43,592 bases of DNA from Candidatus Sumerlaeota bacterium (GTDB taxonomy: Bacteria; Sumerlaeota; Sumerlaeia; Sumerlaeales; Sumerlaeaceae). The stretch is from positions 58,925 through 102,516 of the forward strand of contig JADFCV010000008.1 of assembly GCA_017161655.1 (NCBI GenBank), read 5' to 3'. Every line of letters starts with the position of its first letter. The stretch's first letter is position 1. The notes below the pieces were generated by a model. That model saw only the letters and a list, made by a program, of their open reading frames with translations, did not search any database and was not told the DNA's origin. A program made the position numbers and the translations under genes. Below are positions 1 to 8,708 of this stretch, piece after piece.

Positions 1-63
1 AAGACCGAAGGGGTGCGCCGATTGCTCGAGTGGGTCCGCAGTAACAGCGAGCTTTTCGCATAG
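1..63 (+). CDS. C-terminal end of an unidentified protein (partial)
   Basis: The window opens inside an open frame that runs from base 1 to a TAG at 61-63. The 20 visible residues are charged and helical, ending in SNSELFA. This is too little to assign a family. The gene lies 33 bases before a sugar ABC permease in the same direction, so it is probably part of that transport operon (a binding protein or partner permease would be the usual neighbour), but the sequence does not show it. Confidence 0.5.
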   Translation, partial: KTEGVRRLLEWVRSNSELFA

Positions 64-96
64 ACACATTGAGTCGGTTTTGGTGACGTAACACCT

Positions 97-1389
97 GTGC
101 ATTGGCCAAGGTTCAGGCACGACACTCGGCAGCATCACTACCACCGGAAGGCGGTGGGAGAAGAAAGCTTGCTCCGGACGGTGTTAGGAGTGCTCTTTCT
201 TGCTCTCTTCGCCCTGGCGGTGGTTGTGCCGTTTGTTTACATGTTCCTTATGTCGCTGAAATCGCCCTCGGAAATGGGCAACGGGCGATGGTTGCCTGAT
301 GCGCTTCTCGATCTCCTGCGGTTGCGTAAAGGAGAAGTCGTTCTTCTCCGCGTGGAGCTTTCCGATGAGCAACTCGCCAGCCTCAACACCGCGCCAGGCG
401 CTCCTTTCGCGCCGATGCTTGCAGCGCCGCCCCCCATGCTCGATCAAATGCTCGTCCCCACTGTCCCTCGCGAAGCTCTGTGGGCTCGCCGGGTTGCACT
501 CGAGAAACCTTCGGCCGCTGCACGCCATGTTCTGGCTCTTTTCGAACTACGCGATCCCGAAAAAAAACTGCGCCGCATTGACCGATTCGCGCTCTTAGCT
601 CCTCACCCCTCGGGCAACGCGTGGCAGGCAATCGAAGCGAAACGCATTCCGCACAGCTTTTCCACTCTAGTGGGACGCCTCTTTGTGAATTACCGGGCGC
701 TCGTGCGGTGGGACACGTTGGCTGAGGGGCGTGTGCTCGAATGGATCGCGCGCGGCTATCCTCGCTGGTACATCAATAGCCTCGTCGTTGCGGCCCTCAC
801 GGTCGTAATGGGTATTTTCTTTGACTCCCTCGCTGGCTTTGCCTTTGCAAAATTCGATTTTCCACTCCGGCGTCCCTTGTTCGCGGTGCTCGTGGCCACC
901 ATCATGATTCCTTACCCCGTCACCCTTGTCCCCTCATTCTTTATTTTTGCAAAGCTTGGCCTCTACAATACTTATGCCGCTCTGATCATTCCAGGACTCG
1001 TGAGCGCTTTCGGCATTTTCCTTGTGCGCCAATACATCCAAACAATTCCCGACGATCTTGTGGCTGCGGCGCGCGCTGATGGCGCCAGCGATTTCGAAGT
1101 CTATCGTTACGTCATTCTGCCAACCGCGAGACCTGTGCTTGCTGCTCTTGCCGTTTTTCGCTTCCTCTGGCAGTGGAACTCTTACCTTTACCCTCTCATT
1201 CTGACCAACCGTGATTCGATGAAAACCTTGCAGCTCGGACTTGCGACGCTTCAGGAAGCATTCGGAACACTTGATTATGGACTCCAAATGGCCGGCGCCA
1301 CTTTGGCCGTCATCCCCATCCTCGTGATCTACCTCCTCATGCAGCGGCATTTCATCGCTGGCATCACCATGGGCTCCGTGAAAGGCTGA
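97..1389 (+). CDS. MalG-type carbohydrate ABC transporter permease with enlarged periplasmic loop
   Basis: This is an inner-membrane permease subunit of a CUT1-type (maltose/oligosaccharide) ABC importer. A hydrophobic helix lies at about residues 27-53, and five more follow from about 225 to the end. The cytoplasmic EAA loop that contacts the ATPase is visible near residues 322-342 (AAARADGAS followed by VILP), and the C-terminus ends in the family-typical GITMGSVKG. Usual length is about 280 residues; this one is 430. The excess is a roughly 115-residue hydrophilic, Pro/Leu/Arg-rich insertion between TM1 and TM2, which faces the periplasm in MalG topology. The GTG at 97 gives the longest frame; there is no clear Shine-Dalgarno, and a GTG at 154 just before TM1 is an alternative. 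No ATPase or binding protein is in the window. The family is certain; the substrate is unknown. Confidence 0.9.
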   Translation: MHWPRFRHDTRQHHYHRKAVGEESLLRTVLGVLFLALFALAVVVPFVYMFLMSLKSPSEMGNGRWLPDALLDLLRLRKGEVVLLRVELSDEQLASLNTAPGAPFAPMLAAPPPMLDQMLVPTVPREALWARRVALEKPSAAARHVLALFELRDPEKKLRRIDRFALLAPHPSGNAWQAIEAKRIPHSFSTLVGRLFVNYRALVRWDTLAEGRVLEWIARGYPRWYINSLVVAALTVVMGIFFDSLAGFAFAKFDFPLRRPLFAVLVATIMIPYPVTLVPSFFIFAKLGLYNTYAALIIPGLVSAFGIFLVRQYIQTIPDDLVAAARADGASDFEVYRYVILPTARPVLAALAVFRFLWQWNSYLYPLILTNRDSMKTLQLGLATLQEAFGTLDYGLQMAGATLAVIPILVIYLLMQRHFIAGITMGSVKG

Positions 1390-1504
1390 TCCGCTTAGTT
1401 TCCTCAACGCTCTCTAAGGGAATTCCCGCGCTGACCTCGCAGGATTACGCTTCGACCCAGCATCAACGAACGAGCAACTCTGCTTGGGCAAGAAAGGAGC
1501 GGGC

Positions 1505-2476
1505 ATGCACGAGGCATTCAGTTTTGGCGCACGGGGAGAATGCGTAGCTCGCCTGCAGGAGGCTCTCCGAATTCCGGCAGACGGAATCTTCGGGCCGCAA
1601 ACCTATGAGGCTGTGTGCAAAGTCGAAAACACGCTTGCACGTCCACAACGAGGCCTGGCCGACGAAGAAGTGTTTCGTCATCTGGGAATCCCATGGCCCA
1701 CGGAATTTGAGCGAGTGCTGGCTCTCATCGTCGAGCTTGAAGGCACATCCTATGGCGATTGCAACGCGATGGACATTGACGGTGCAGGACTGACCATTGG
1801 CATTTGTGGTTTCACCACCAGGCACGGCGAAGTCCAGGCGCTAGTGGAATCGTTCCTTGCGGCGTGTCCTGAAGCCTGGACATGGGCAGCCCCATCACTT
1901 CAGCGCGCACTGCGGCAACTCATGGATGAGAGCGCTCCCGTCGAAGCCTGGGAAAGTGTGCTCCTCGACCGCCGCCGTCGGCCACGCCCCGCGACACGCA
2001 GTGCTTTCGCAGCTTGGGCCACCCACCCGAAAATGCGGGAACTGCAGCGCGAATGGGCATATCAACGTTTTTGGATTCCTGCAAAAGAAACAGCCAAACG
2101 TCTTGGCGTGGATACACCACAAGGGCGAGGCCTGCTTTTCGACGTTGCAGTGCAGAACGGGGGATGGCGACCAGCCCATGAAAATCGCCTCGCACAGATG
2201 TGCGGCAAAGATCGCACGGCCGCGGACACATTGACGGTGCTCCGTGCCATCGCGCTTGCCGTGGCCGCAGAGGCTAAAGCGCCCTGGCGCGCTGACGTCC
2301 TCAGCCGCAAGATGCTCTTCGCTCGTGGCACAGGTGTCGTGCACAGCGTGTTTTATAGCCTCGGCGCCCAGGCCATTCTCTGTGCCATGCCCGCAGCTTG
2401 CCCACAAGGAGGGATCTTCGCTGATGCAGTGCCCACATCCCATTCAGGAGAGATGACGCATGAACACCGCCGGTGA
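1505..2476 (+). CDS. Peptidoglycan-binding, GH46 chitosanase-like (lysozyme-superfamily) hydrolase
   Basis: The protein is predicted to cleave a glycan of the GlcNAc/glucosamine type (peptidoglycan, chitosan or chitin). Residues 8-38 match a PG_binding_1 repeat (G..G..V..LQ, then DG.FG..T). From about residue 66 the segment LALIVELEG...MDIDGAGLTIGICGFT resembles the GH46 active-site region, with Glu77 or Glu79 and Asp90 or Asp92 as candidate catalytic acids; FDVAVQNGG further on also fits the lysozyme superfamily. The start is set at ATG 1505, because AAAGGAG at 1493-1499 sits 5 bases before it; an upstream TTG at 1484 is less likely. No signal peptide is visible, as in phage endolysins that rely on a holin. 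The 3' end overlaps the next gene, a small two-helix protein, by 17 bases. I am confident of the PG-binding repeat and fairly confident of the GH46-like fold; the true substrate is open. Confidence 0.75.
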   Translation: MHEAFSFGARGECVARLQEALRIPADGIFGPQTYEAVCKVENTLARPQRGLADEEVFRHLGIPWPTEFERVLALIVELEGTSYGDCNAMDIDGAGLTIGICGFTTRHGEVQALVESFLAACPEAWTWAAPSLQRALRQLMDESAPVEAWESVLLDRRRRPRPATRSAFAAWATHPKMRELQREWAYQRFWIPAKETAKRLGVDTPQGRGLLFDVAVQNGGWRPAHENRLAQMCGKDRTAADTLTVLRAIALAVAAEAKAPWRADVLSRKMLFARGTGVVHSVFYSLGAQAILCAMPAACPQGGIFADAVPTSHSGEMTHEHRR

Positions 2477-2672
2477 AGCTTTGCGTAAATTCTTTGGCAG
2501 CACGCGAACTTACATTTTCTTCACCACACTGCTCTCAGGTGCTGTGGCTTTCCAGCTTCTAGATCAGCAGCAAGCTGACGCTCTGCTCAAAGCAGCTGTC
2601 GAAATTGGCATCGCATTCTTTGGCAGCGCCTGGACTCACAGCGTTGGGCGGCGCGACGTCGGCCAACGTTGA
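2460..2672 (+). CDS. Small two-helix holin-like membrane protein
   Basis: This is a 70-residue protein with two predicted transmembrane helices, about residues 18-34 (YIFFTTLLSGAVAFQLL) and 43-63, a short charged linker between them (DQQQAD), and a basic C-terminus (GRRDVGQR). Size, topology and charge pattern are those of small phage holins. The start ATG lies inside the last codons of the upstream lysozyme-like gene in another frame (17-base overlap), which implies co-translation. Endolysin plus holin is the standard lysis cassette, hence the call. No other phage gene is nearby, so a domesticated lysis or export role is equally possible. The holin label is inference from size and context. 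Confidence 0.55.
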   Translation: MNTAGEALRKFFGSTRTYIFFTTLLSGAVAFQLLDQQQADALLKAAVEIGIAFFGSAWTHSVGRRDVGQR

Positions 2673-2688
2673 TGGGCGTTTCTGCACT

Positions 2689-2710
2689 GCCTTGGGAAGG
2701 CTTTCAAGGC
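2689..2710. terminator. Hairpin between convergent genes
   Basis: GCCTTG at 2689-2694 pairs with CAAGGC at 2705-2710 in the 40-base gap between the holin-like gene and the convergent M55 peptidase gene. There is no T-run on either side, so termination is only suggested by position. Confidence 0.25.
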
Positions 2711-2712
2711 TC

Positions 2713-3582
2713 CTAGTGATGCCAGAAACGATTCCACAGGTCCCAAAAACTCCTGCCGCGAGCTTCGACTTCGCGCGGGCCGACAATCTCGATGCCCGCA
2801 CGTCCGATGTAGTCTTTCACCTTGTCAGGAGAGGTGAGCTCCACTCGCAAGGTCATCGGAGCTCGCGGCACAAAGGGTTTTGGCATTTCACTCATGGAGC
2901 GCGAAAGCGCTTCGCAGACTCCGTCCTCGATGAGCCGAAGCGATTGCGCCGGAGGCAAACATGCTGCACTGTAGCGTGTGATGCCACGCTTGACTTCGGC
3001 ACACACGAGCTGCTTGCCGATCAGCTCGCGTGCTTCGCGACAAGTGGCGGCATCTCCGGAGACAAAAACCACAGGTGCACCAAAGCTGCCGGCGATTGCT
3101 GCGGCGAAACCAACTTCACCAATGGGCGCACCGTTAAGTGTGGCGTGATACCACGCCTCGCTCGACATGGTGTGACAGAGCACTCCATCCGCGACACCAG
3201 CGCGCGCATGGGCCCCAACCAGAACGACCACACACTCGCCGGCGCGCAGCGGCTCCACAAAACAACCCCAGCGGTGACCAAACACGTAGGTCGCTCCAGG
3301 CTCTAGCTTGTCCTTCAAAAAGCTGTTAAAAGAATAAGCTCCTCCCGCGCCATGACCATCGACCACATAAATCTCTTCAAACCCCGCTTTCTTTGCGCCA
3401 CGCACAGCGGCGTTCACATCTTCCGTGTAGAGCGCTCGCCCCTCAGCATAAGCAGGTGCGTTCGCTGAAACCTGCTCCCAACGTGTAATGCAGGAAATGC
3501 CCTCCATATCGGTCCAGATCAGAACACATGAGGGCCGAGCAGTGGCTGATCGGCGCTTGGATTTTGAAGTCATCGCTGCCAT
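2713..3582 (-). CDS. M55 family D-aminopeptidase (DppA-like)
   Basis: This is a zinc-dependent D-aminopeptidase of the DppA family, which in Bacillus acts on D-Ala-D-Ala and D-Ala-Gly-Gly. The family's metal and active-site signatures are present in order: DMEG (Asp25, Glu27), DGHG (His77), GAHARAG (His125), CHT (His137), NG..IGE (Glu156) and SGD near residue 176. The 289-residue length is slightly above the family norm because of a basic N-terminal tail of about 17 residues. Start ATG 3582 has AGGAG 11 bases upstream on this strand; ATG 3573 is a second option. It is convergent with the lysozyme/holin-like pair and divergent from the GspE-like gene. A role in recycling D-amino-acid peptides from the wall is plausible. 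No dipeptide transporter operon accompanies it. Confidence 0.92.
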   Translation of the reverse strand: MAAMTSKSKRRSATARPSCVLIWTDMEGISCITRWEQVSANAPAYAEGRALYTEDVNAAVRGAKKAGFEEIYVVDGHGAGGAYSFNSFLKDKLEPGATYVFGHRWGCFVEPLRAGECVVVLVGAHARAGVADGVLCHTMSSEAWYHATLNGAPIGEVGFAAAIAGSFGAPVVFVSGDAATCREARELIGKQLVCAEVKRGITRYSAACLPPAQSLRLIEDGVCEALSRSMSEMPKPFVPRAPMTLRVELTSPDKVKDYIGRAGIEIVGPREVEARGRSFWDLWNRFWHH

Positions 3583-3888
3583 TTTTCTACGAACTCCTTA
3601 ATCTCGGCGTGCTGGGCGATTGCGCTGGTCTATAGGAAACAGCAAGATGTAGGAAACGAAAGCCGAAAATGTATGCCCCAATCGGCTGCGGGCAGGGAAC
3701 GAATGAAAGCTGGGGGTATTGTTAGAATTTGAATGGGTGGCCAAGCAAACAGCATACAGTGCGACGCGCAGCGGTTCTTGCTTGAATCGCTGCGCGCCAA
3801 AACTGAAAGTTGCCCCAGAAAACACTGTTCCTAGACCAATGTTTTTGGCAAATGGTCCACGGACATCGAACAAGAGACGGTGGTAGCA
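3583..3888. other. Intergenic leader region with a 9-bp perfect hairpin
   Basis: This roughly 300-base gap lies between the divergent M55 peptidase and GspE-like genes. I see no convincing ORF. A perfect inverted repeat, CGCGCAGCG (3765-3773) and CGCTGCGCG (3788-3796), encloses a 14-base loop about 90 bases before the ATPase start. It is followed by no T-run. It may be an mRNA structure in the ATPase leader or an operator; the sequence alone cannot decide. Confidence 0.5.
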
Positions 3889-6057
3889 ATGTCTTTTCTG
3901 AAAAAATTCATCCCTGGCGGCTCGGATAAAGACGACGAAAAGAAGCAGACTTCGGCTACGCAAACGCCACAGCCAGCCATTCCGCGAAGAATTCCTGATC
4001 CCGCGCAGAAACCGGCTACCGCCAAGCCCTCTTCGTCGGCACCCCCCTCTCCCGATCGTGTCACAGCGCCCGCCGACGAAGCAGCAGCGAAGACAAAACG
4101 CGACGAGAGCTCTATTGCGGGTCAGATCCGAGGCGAGGAAGCCCGTCCTGCCCGCGGCGGTCCTTCGATGACCCCATCCGGCGAAGAAGCCGGCAAAATT
4201 GGAGCTGCAGCAGCAGGTCCTCCGCCACCTGACCTCGCCGTTTCTGCTGAGATGGACATGCTCAAGCTCCTCAGCGAGCAGGCAGGACTCGAGTACGTCA
4301 AGCTCAGCGATGTGCCGAAGAGCTTCATCACGCCCGAGCTGCTGCGGATGATCCCTTCAGAACTTGCGCGCGCCTACAAAGTTTTCCCGATTCGGTATCG
4401 CCCGGAAGATCATACCGTGGTCGTTGCTATCAGCGACCCTCTCAACGTGCGCATCGTGGACGACCTGCGCCTGTTCCTTATGGACAAGAACGTCAATAAC
4501 GTCGAGGCCGTCGTCGCGAACGAAGAGGACATTCTCGATTACATCAATCTGTACTACGGCGTCGGCGATACCACCCTCGATCAAATGGTGGAAGAATTCG
4601 AGGCGCAGGACACATCAACGGGTCTGGAGGCGCGTGAAGGTGCTTACGACCTGAGCGACATCGAGAAAATTGCCAACGAAGCCCCCATTATCCGTTTTTG
4701 CAACTTGCTCTTGCTGCAAGCCATCAAGGATCGCGCAAGCGACCTCCATATCGAGCCTTTCTCGAACGCCTTGCGCATCCGCTACCGCGTGGATGGCGTG
4801 CTCCGCGAGATTCCTTCGCCGCCCAAATCGTGGCAAACGGGCATCATTTCGCGCTTCAAAGTTATGTCCGGTATGGACATCAGCGAAAGCCGCCGACCAC
4901 AGGACGGCCGTATCAAGCTCACGGTGGAGGGGCGCGAAATTGACCTCCGTGTTTCGACTCTGCCCGTCGCGCATGGCGAAGGAATGGCCATGCGTATTCT
5001 TGACAAGAACGTGGCTCTCCTTGGGGTTCAGCAGATCGGCATGATGCCGGACGTGCTCGAAGTGTTCCTCAAACTCATCGAGCGCCCCAACGGCATCATT
5101 CTCGTGACCGGTCCCACGGGCTGCGGAAAAACGACAACACTCTACGCAGCTCTCAACGAGCTCAATAGCCCCACGGAAAAAATCATCACGGTGGAGGACC
5201 CTGTCGAGTATCAGCTCGATGGCCTCGTCCAGGTGAATATCAATGCCAACGTGGGACTCACGTTTGCACGGTGCTTGCGCGCAATCCTTCGTCAGGACCC
5301 CGACATCATCCTCGTGGGTGAAGTGCGCGACGTTGAAACAGCGCAAATCGCCATCCAGGCTTCGCTGACCGGTCACCTGGTCTTCTCAACTCTGCACACC
5401 AACAGTGCCGCCGGCGCGGTGACCCGCTTGATCGACATGGGCGTTGAGCCATTCCTCATTACTTCCACGCTCGAGGGCGTCATCGGCCAACGCCTTGTGC
5501 GCCTCATTTGCCCAATGTGCAAACGCCCCTACAGACCTACGCAGGAAGAACTGGACGAGTTTGCTACCACGGTCGAAGAAGTGGCCGACCTCACATTCTT
5601 CCATGGTGAAGGATGCGACGAATGCGCAAACACGGGCTACAAAGGCCGCATTGGAATTTTTGAGCTCCTTCGGGTAACAGAAGAGATTCGCGACCTGATT
5701 CTCCAGCGAGCAACCACCGACGAAATCCATGAGCTGGCCATCAAACAGGGAATGAAAACCATGCGTCAGGATGGGTGGCTAAAAATCTGCTTGGGGATCA
5801 CGACTTTCGAAGAAGTGTGCCGCCACACCCCACGTGAAACACGCGAAGTCATCCGCATGCAGATGGAAAAGCTGCTTGAGGAAACTGGCGCAAAAACCGA
5901 GCAGCCAGCGAAACAGGAGCGTCCGCCCGCACCGATGGCTGCGATCGAGCTGGACAATCTTCCCGCTGGCAGCGAGCCTTGGTTCGACGAAACAGCCATG
6001 CGGGCTCGCGACGCTGGCGACGCTACCAAAACGGACGAGAACGAAACTCAACCGTAG
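3889..6057 (+). CDS. GspE/PilB-type secretion/pilus assembly ATPase
   Basis: This is the hexameric cytoplasmic motor that powers a type II secretion system or type IV pilus extension. Residues 1-110 are Pro/Ala/Lys-rich and probably disordered. An MshEN/T2SSE N-terminal domain follows to about 230. The ATPase core shows Walker A GPTGCGKT (Lys414), the Asp box TVEDPVEYQ (Glu436-Asp437), Walker B ILVGEVRD (Glu478) and the His-box stretch LTGHLVFSTLHTN. Two CxxC pairs (Cys541/544, Cys576/579) form the zinc knuckle typical of GspE/PilB. The roughly 75-residue C-terminal tail is an extra low-complexity region. ATG 3889 opens with MSFLKKF; an in-frame GTG at 3880 is possible. No GspF/PilC, pilin or secretin neighbours it, so I cannot choose between GspE and PilB. 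A PilO/GspM-like gene lies 23 kb away. Confidence 0.93.
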   Translation: MSFLKKFIPGGSDKDDEKKQTSATQTPQPAIPRRIPDPAQKPATAKPSSSAPPSPDRVTAPADEAAAKTKRDESSIAGQIRGEEARPARGGPSMTPSGEEAGKIGAAAAGPPPPDLAVSAEMDMLKLLSEQAGLEYVKLSDVPKSFITPELLRMIPSELARAYKVFPIRYRPEDHTVVVAISDPLNVRIVDDLRLFLMDKNVNNVEAVVANEEDILDYINLYYGVGDTTLDQMVEEFEAQDTSTGLEAREGAYDLSDIEKIANEAPIIRFCNLLLLQAIKDRASDLHIEPFSNALRIRYRVDGVLREIPSPPKSWQTGIISRFKVMSGMDISESRRPQDGRIKLTVEGREIDLRVSTLPVAHGEGMAMRILDKNVALLGVQQIGMMPDVLEVFLKLIERPNGIILVTGPTGCGKTTTLYAALNELNSPTEKIITVEDPVEYQLDGLVQVNINANVGLTFARCLRAILRQDPDIILVGEVRDVETAQIAIQASLTGHLVFSTLHTNSAAGAVTRLIDMGVEPFLITSTLEGVIGQRLVRLICPMCKRPYRPTQEELDEFATTVEEVADLTFFHGEGCDECANTGYKGRIGIFELLRVTEEIRDLILQRATTDEIHELAIKQGMKTMRQDGWLKICLGITTFEEVCRHTPRETREVIRMQMEKLLEETGAKTEQPAKQERPPAPMAAIELDNLPAGSEPWFDETAMRARDAGDATKTDENETQP

Positions 6058-6262
6058 GGCCAGATTTGAAAAACTTTAAAGGCTCGCGCTCTATGGGCAA
6101 ACAAATCGCTGCGAGTTGCCCCCCGTGACTTTGGCGCGTCGGCTGCTGTTTGCGATCGTCTGTCTCTTGCAAAAATGGCTCATCTCTGCGGGGAGCAACG
6201 CATAAGTTCGCTCGAAATTGGTTTTAGCATCTCGAATCACGGACAGAAAGGAAGGTCTCGGT

Positions 6263-7009
6263 ATGTACAAGGTCGTTTTGCTCCGTCACGGCGAAAGCAT
6301 CTGGAACAAAGAAAACCGTTTCACGGGCTGGACAGACGTTGATCTCTCTGAAAAAGGAATCGAGGAAGCTCACGAAGCTGGCCGCACGCTCAAGGCTGAA
6401 GGCTTTACGTTCGACTGCGCTTTTACCTCCGTGCTTAAACGCGCGATCCGCACCCTCTGGATCGTATTGGATGAAATGGACCTCATGTGGATTCCCATCA
6501 CAAATTCCTGGCGCCTCAACGAACGCCATTACGGGGCGCTCCAGGGACTGAACAAAGCAGAGACTGCGGCAAAATACGGCGAGCAGCAGGTGAAAATCTG
6601 GCGGCGCAGTTACGACATTCCGCCACCTGCCCTCGAGAAAAGCGATCCACGCTGGCCCGGACACGACCCGCGTTATCGCGATCTCGACCCGCAGGACATC
6701 CCGCTCACCGAGTGTTTGAAGGACACGGTGGCGCGCTTCCTCCCCTTCTGGCATTCGACAATTGCACCGACGATCAAGAGCGGCAAGCGCGTCATCATTG
6801 CCGCGCATGGCAATAGTCTTCGCGCACTTGTAAAATACCTCGACAACATCAGCGACGAGGACATTGTGGAGCTGAACATCCCCACCGGCATTCCGCTTGT
6901 TTACGAGCTCGACGCTGACCTCAAGCCCATCAAGCATTACTACCTTGGTGATCCCGAGGCCGTGGCGAAGGCCGCCCAGGCCGTTGCGAACCAGGGCAAG
7001 GCAAAATAA
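6263..7009 (+). CDS. gpmA: 2,3-bisphosphoglycerate-dependent phosphoglycerate mutase
   Basis: GpmA interconverts 3- and 2-phosphoglycerate in glycolysis and gluconeogenesis, in the cytosol. The 248-residue length equals that of the family. Phosphohistidine motif RHGES carries His9, [11 protein letters not shown] follows, Glu87 lies in NERHYG, the second histidine is His182 in [10 protein letters not shown], and the substrate loop RRSYDIPPP is intact. The start is ATG 6263, preceded by AGAAAGGAAGG about 9 bases upstream; the frame could open earlier at 6218, but those residues are not conserved in the family. The gene stands alone, with a strong rho-independent terminator 27 bases after the stop. 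The roughly 200 bases upstream must hold its promoter; I see no convincing -35/-10 pair. Confidence 0.97.
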   Translation: MYKVVLLRHGESIWNKENRFTGWTDVDLSEKGIEEAHEAGRTLKAEGFTFDCAFTSVLKRAIRTLWIVLDEMDLMWIPITNSWRLNERHYGALQGLNKAETAAKYGEQQVKIWRRSYDIPPPALEKSDPRWPGHDPRYRDLDPQDIPLTECLKDTVARFLPFWHSTIAPTIKSGKRVIIAAHGNSLRALVKYLDNISDEDIVELNIPTGIPLVYELDADLKPIKHYYLGDPEAVAKAAQAVANQGKAK

Positions 7010-7035
7010 GCTTTGGTTTTACTTTTTTGCAGAAG

Positions 7036-7080
7036 AGCCGGCGGGGCCTACGGTGCGCCGCCGGCTTTCTCTCTTTTTCT
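7036..7080 (+). terminator. Rho-independent terminator of gpmA
   Basis: AGCCGGCGG (7036-7044) pairs perfectly with CCGCCGGCT (7058-7066) around a 13-base loop, followed by a pyrimidine/T-rich tract (TTCTCTCTTTTTCT). It lies just after the gpmA stop and before the convergent amidohydrolase gene. Confidence 0.8.
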
Positions 7081-7126
7081 TCGCGTGGCTTTTTGTGAGC
7101 CAGTGGGTCTTTTCTCCCTTCTTTCA

Positions 7127-8533
7127 CTACGCTGGAAATTCGAGGAAACGAATGCCCGTTTTGCGCGAAGCTGAGCGAACCATCTCTGCGGCAGCTTCGT
7201 TAGCTCTCCGGACAAGCTCTTGCTCATTCACGCGCACTAGCTTTCCCTTCTCGACAACCACTTCCCCGTTGACGATGGAATAGGCCACAAGGTGCGAATC
7301 GCCGGCGAACACGGGTGCTGCAACCGGGTCATGCAAAGCTCCAGCGAGGCCAAGCTGCTCTAGATCAATGAGCACGAGATCGGCTAGCGCACCAGCCTCA
7401 ACGCGCCCAAGCTCGGAGTAGCCAAGGACCCGCGCGCCGCCGCGTGTGGCCCATCGTAGCACCTCGCGCGCCGTGACAGCACGTGCCCCCCCAAGCACGC
7501 GGTGGAGCAGAAGTGCCTGGCGCACCTCCCCAAGCATGTCACTAGCGTCGTTGCTTGCACTGCCATCTACCCCCAACCCTACAGGCACGCCGGCTGCTGC
7601 CATTTTCGGAATTGGAGCAATCCCCGAGCCGAGACGCATATTCGACGCGGGGCAATGGGAAACCCCCGTACCTGTTGCGGCCAGGCGTTGAATTTCCACC
7701 TCGTTGACGTGAACCATGTGCGCAAACCACACATCCGGACCTAACCACCCTATTTCCTCCGCCCACTCGACCGGCCGCATGCCATACATTTCTTTACAGT
7801 AGCGTTCCTCGTCGCGCGTTTCTGCCAGATGAGTGTGAAGGCGAAGCCCGTGGGCGCGGGCCAGATCGGCAAGAAGCTTCATAGTACTCGCTTCGACCGA
7901 AAAGGGTGAACACGGGGCCAGGGCGATTTTGACCATCGCGTCGGGGGCGGGATCGTGATAAGTCGCAATCAAGCGCTCGCAGTCGGCGAGGATTTCCTCT
8001 TCGGACTGCACAACGTCGTCGGGCGGCAAGCCCCCTTTTGATCGCCCGCGCGTCATGCAACCTCGCGTGGGGTGAAAGCGGATGCCCAGTTCACGTGCCG
8101 CCTGTATTTCCGCATCAATAAGCTTACCATCACTTGCGCGCGGGAAAAGATAAAGATGGTCAGTGGTCGTCGTGCATCCTGTGAGAAGAAGCTCGCCTAA
8201 TCCCACAAGGGCCGAAATGTACACGAGTTCTGGCGTCACCTCGCGCCAGATCTCATAGAGATTTACAAGCCATTCAAACAGCTCGGCATTTTGCACACAC
8301 GGCACCGCGCGCGTCATTGTTTGGTACAGATGATGATGGCAATTAACCATGCCCGGCAGACAAAGCATTCCCGAGGCGTCAATCACACGTGCGTCAGGAG
8401 GCGGCTCGATCCGTGCGGCAATTTCTGCAATTCTGTTGCCGCGAATGAGAAGGTCCACCCCCTCTAGCTCCGTTGCGTTGTCATCGAAGGTTGCAAGTGT
8501 CTTGATATGGCGCAGCAAAATCGTCGAACTCAT
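7127..8533 (-). CDS. Amidohydrolase, probable 8-oxoguanine deaminase or related TRZ/ATZ enzyme
   Basis: This is a metal-dependent deaminase/hydrolase of the amidohydrolase superfamily (COG0402) with the TIM-barrel metal ligands in order: HHH in VNCHHHLYQT, HTHLAE, FAHMVH, and the Asp in LGVDGSASND. The N-terminal strand plus LPGMVN segment is typical of this class. NCHHHLYQT and the SND ending favour the 8-oxoguanine/guanine-type aminohydrolase branch over cytosine deaminase, but hydroxy-triazine or thioadenosine deaminase activity cannot be excluded. ATG 8533 is chosen because AGGAAG lies about 8 bases upstream; an in-frame GTG at 8542 exists. About 468 residues, full length. It is monocistronic, convergent with gpmA, and no purine-salvage gene is adjacent. 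Confidence 0.85.
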   Translation of the reverse strand: MSSTILLRHIKTLATFDDNATELEGVDLLIRGNRIAEIAARIEPPPDARVIDASGMLCLPGMVNCHHHLYQTMTRAVPCVQNAELFEWLVNLYEIWREVTPELVYISALVGLGELLLTGCTTTTDHLYLFPRASDGKLIDAEIQAARELGIRFHPTRGCMTRGRSKGGLPPDDVVQSEEEILADCERLIATYHDPAPDAMVKIALAPCSPFSVEASTMKLLADLARAHGLRLHTHLAETRDEERYCKEMYGMRPVEWAEEIGWLGPDVWFAHMVHVNEVEIQRLAATGTGVSHCPASNMRLGSGIAPIPKMAAAGVPVGLGVDGSASNDASDMLGEVRQALLLHRVLGGARAVTAREVLRWATRGGARVLGYSELGRVEAGALADLVLIDLEQLGLAGALHDPVAAPVFAGDSHLVAYSIVNGEVVVEKGKLVRVNEQELVRRANEAAAEMVRSASRKTGIRFLEFPA

Positions 8534-8708
8534 CACGCACACTTCCTGACGTATTTGATAACCTGTTCGAAAACATCATGAAGTCGCTGTTTCCTCAAGC
8601 CATGTCAAGCGTGGGTGGGGGCGGGATGTGGTGCACTGGCACAAAAGCCCCCCGGGCCTACGAATCTCAGGGAAACGTGTACCCTTGACGCGTGGAGAGG
8701 ATCCTTGG

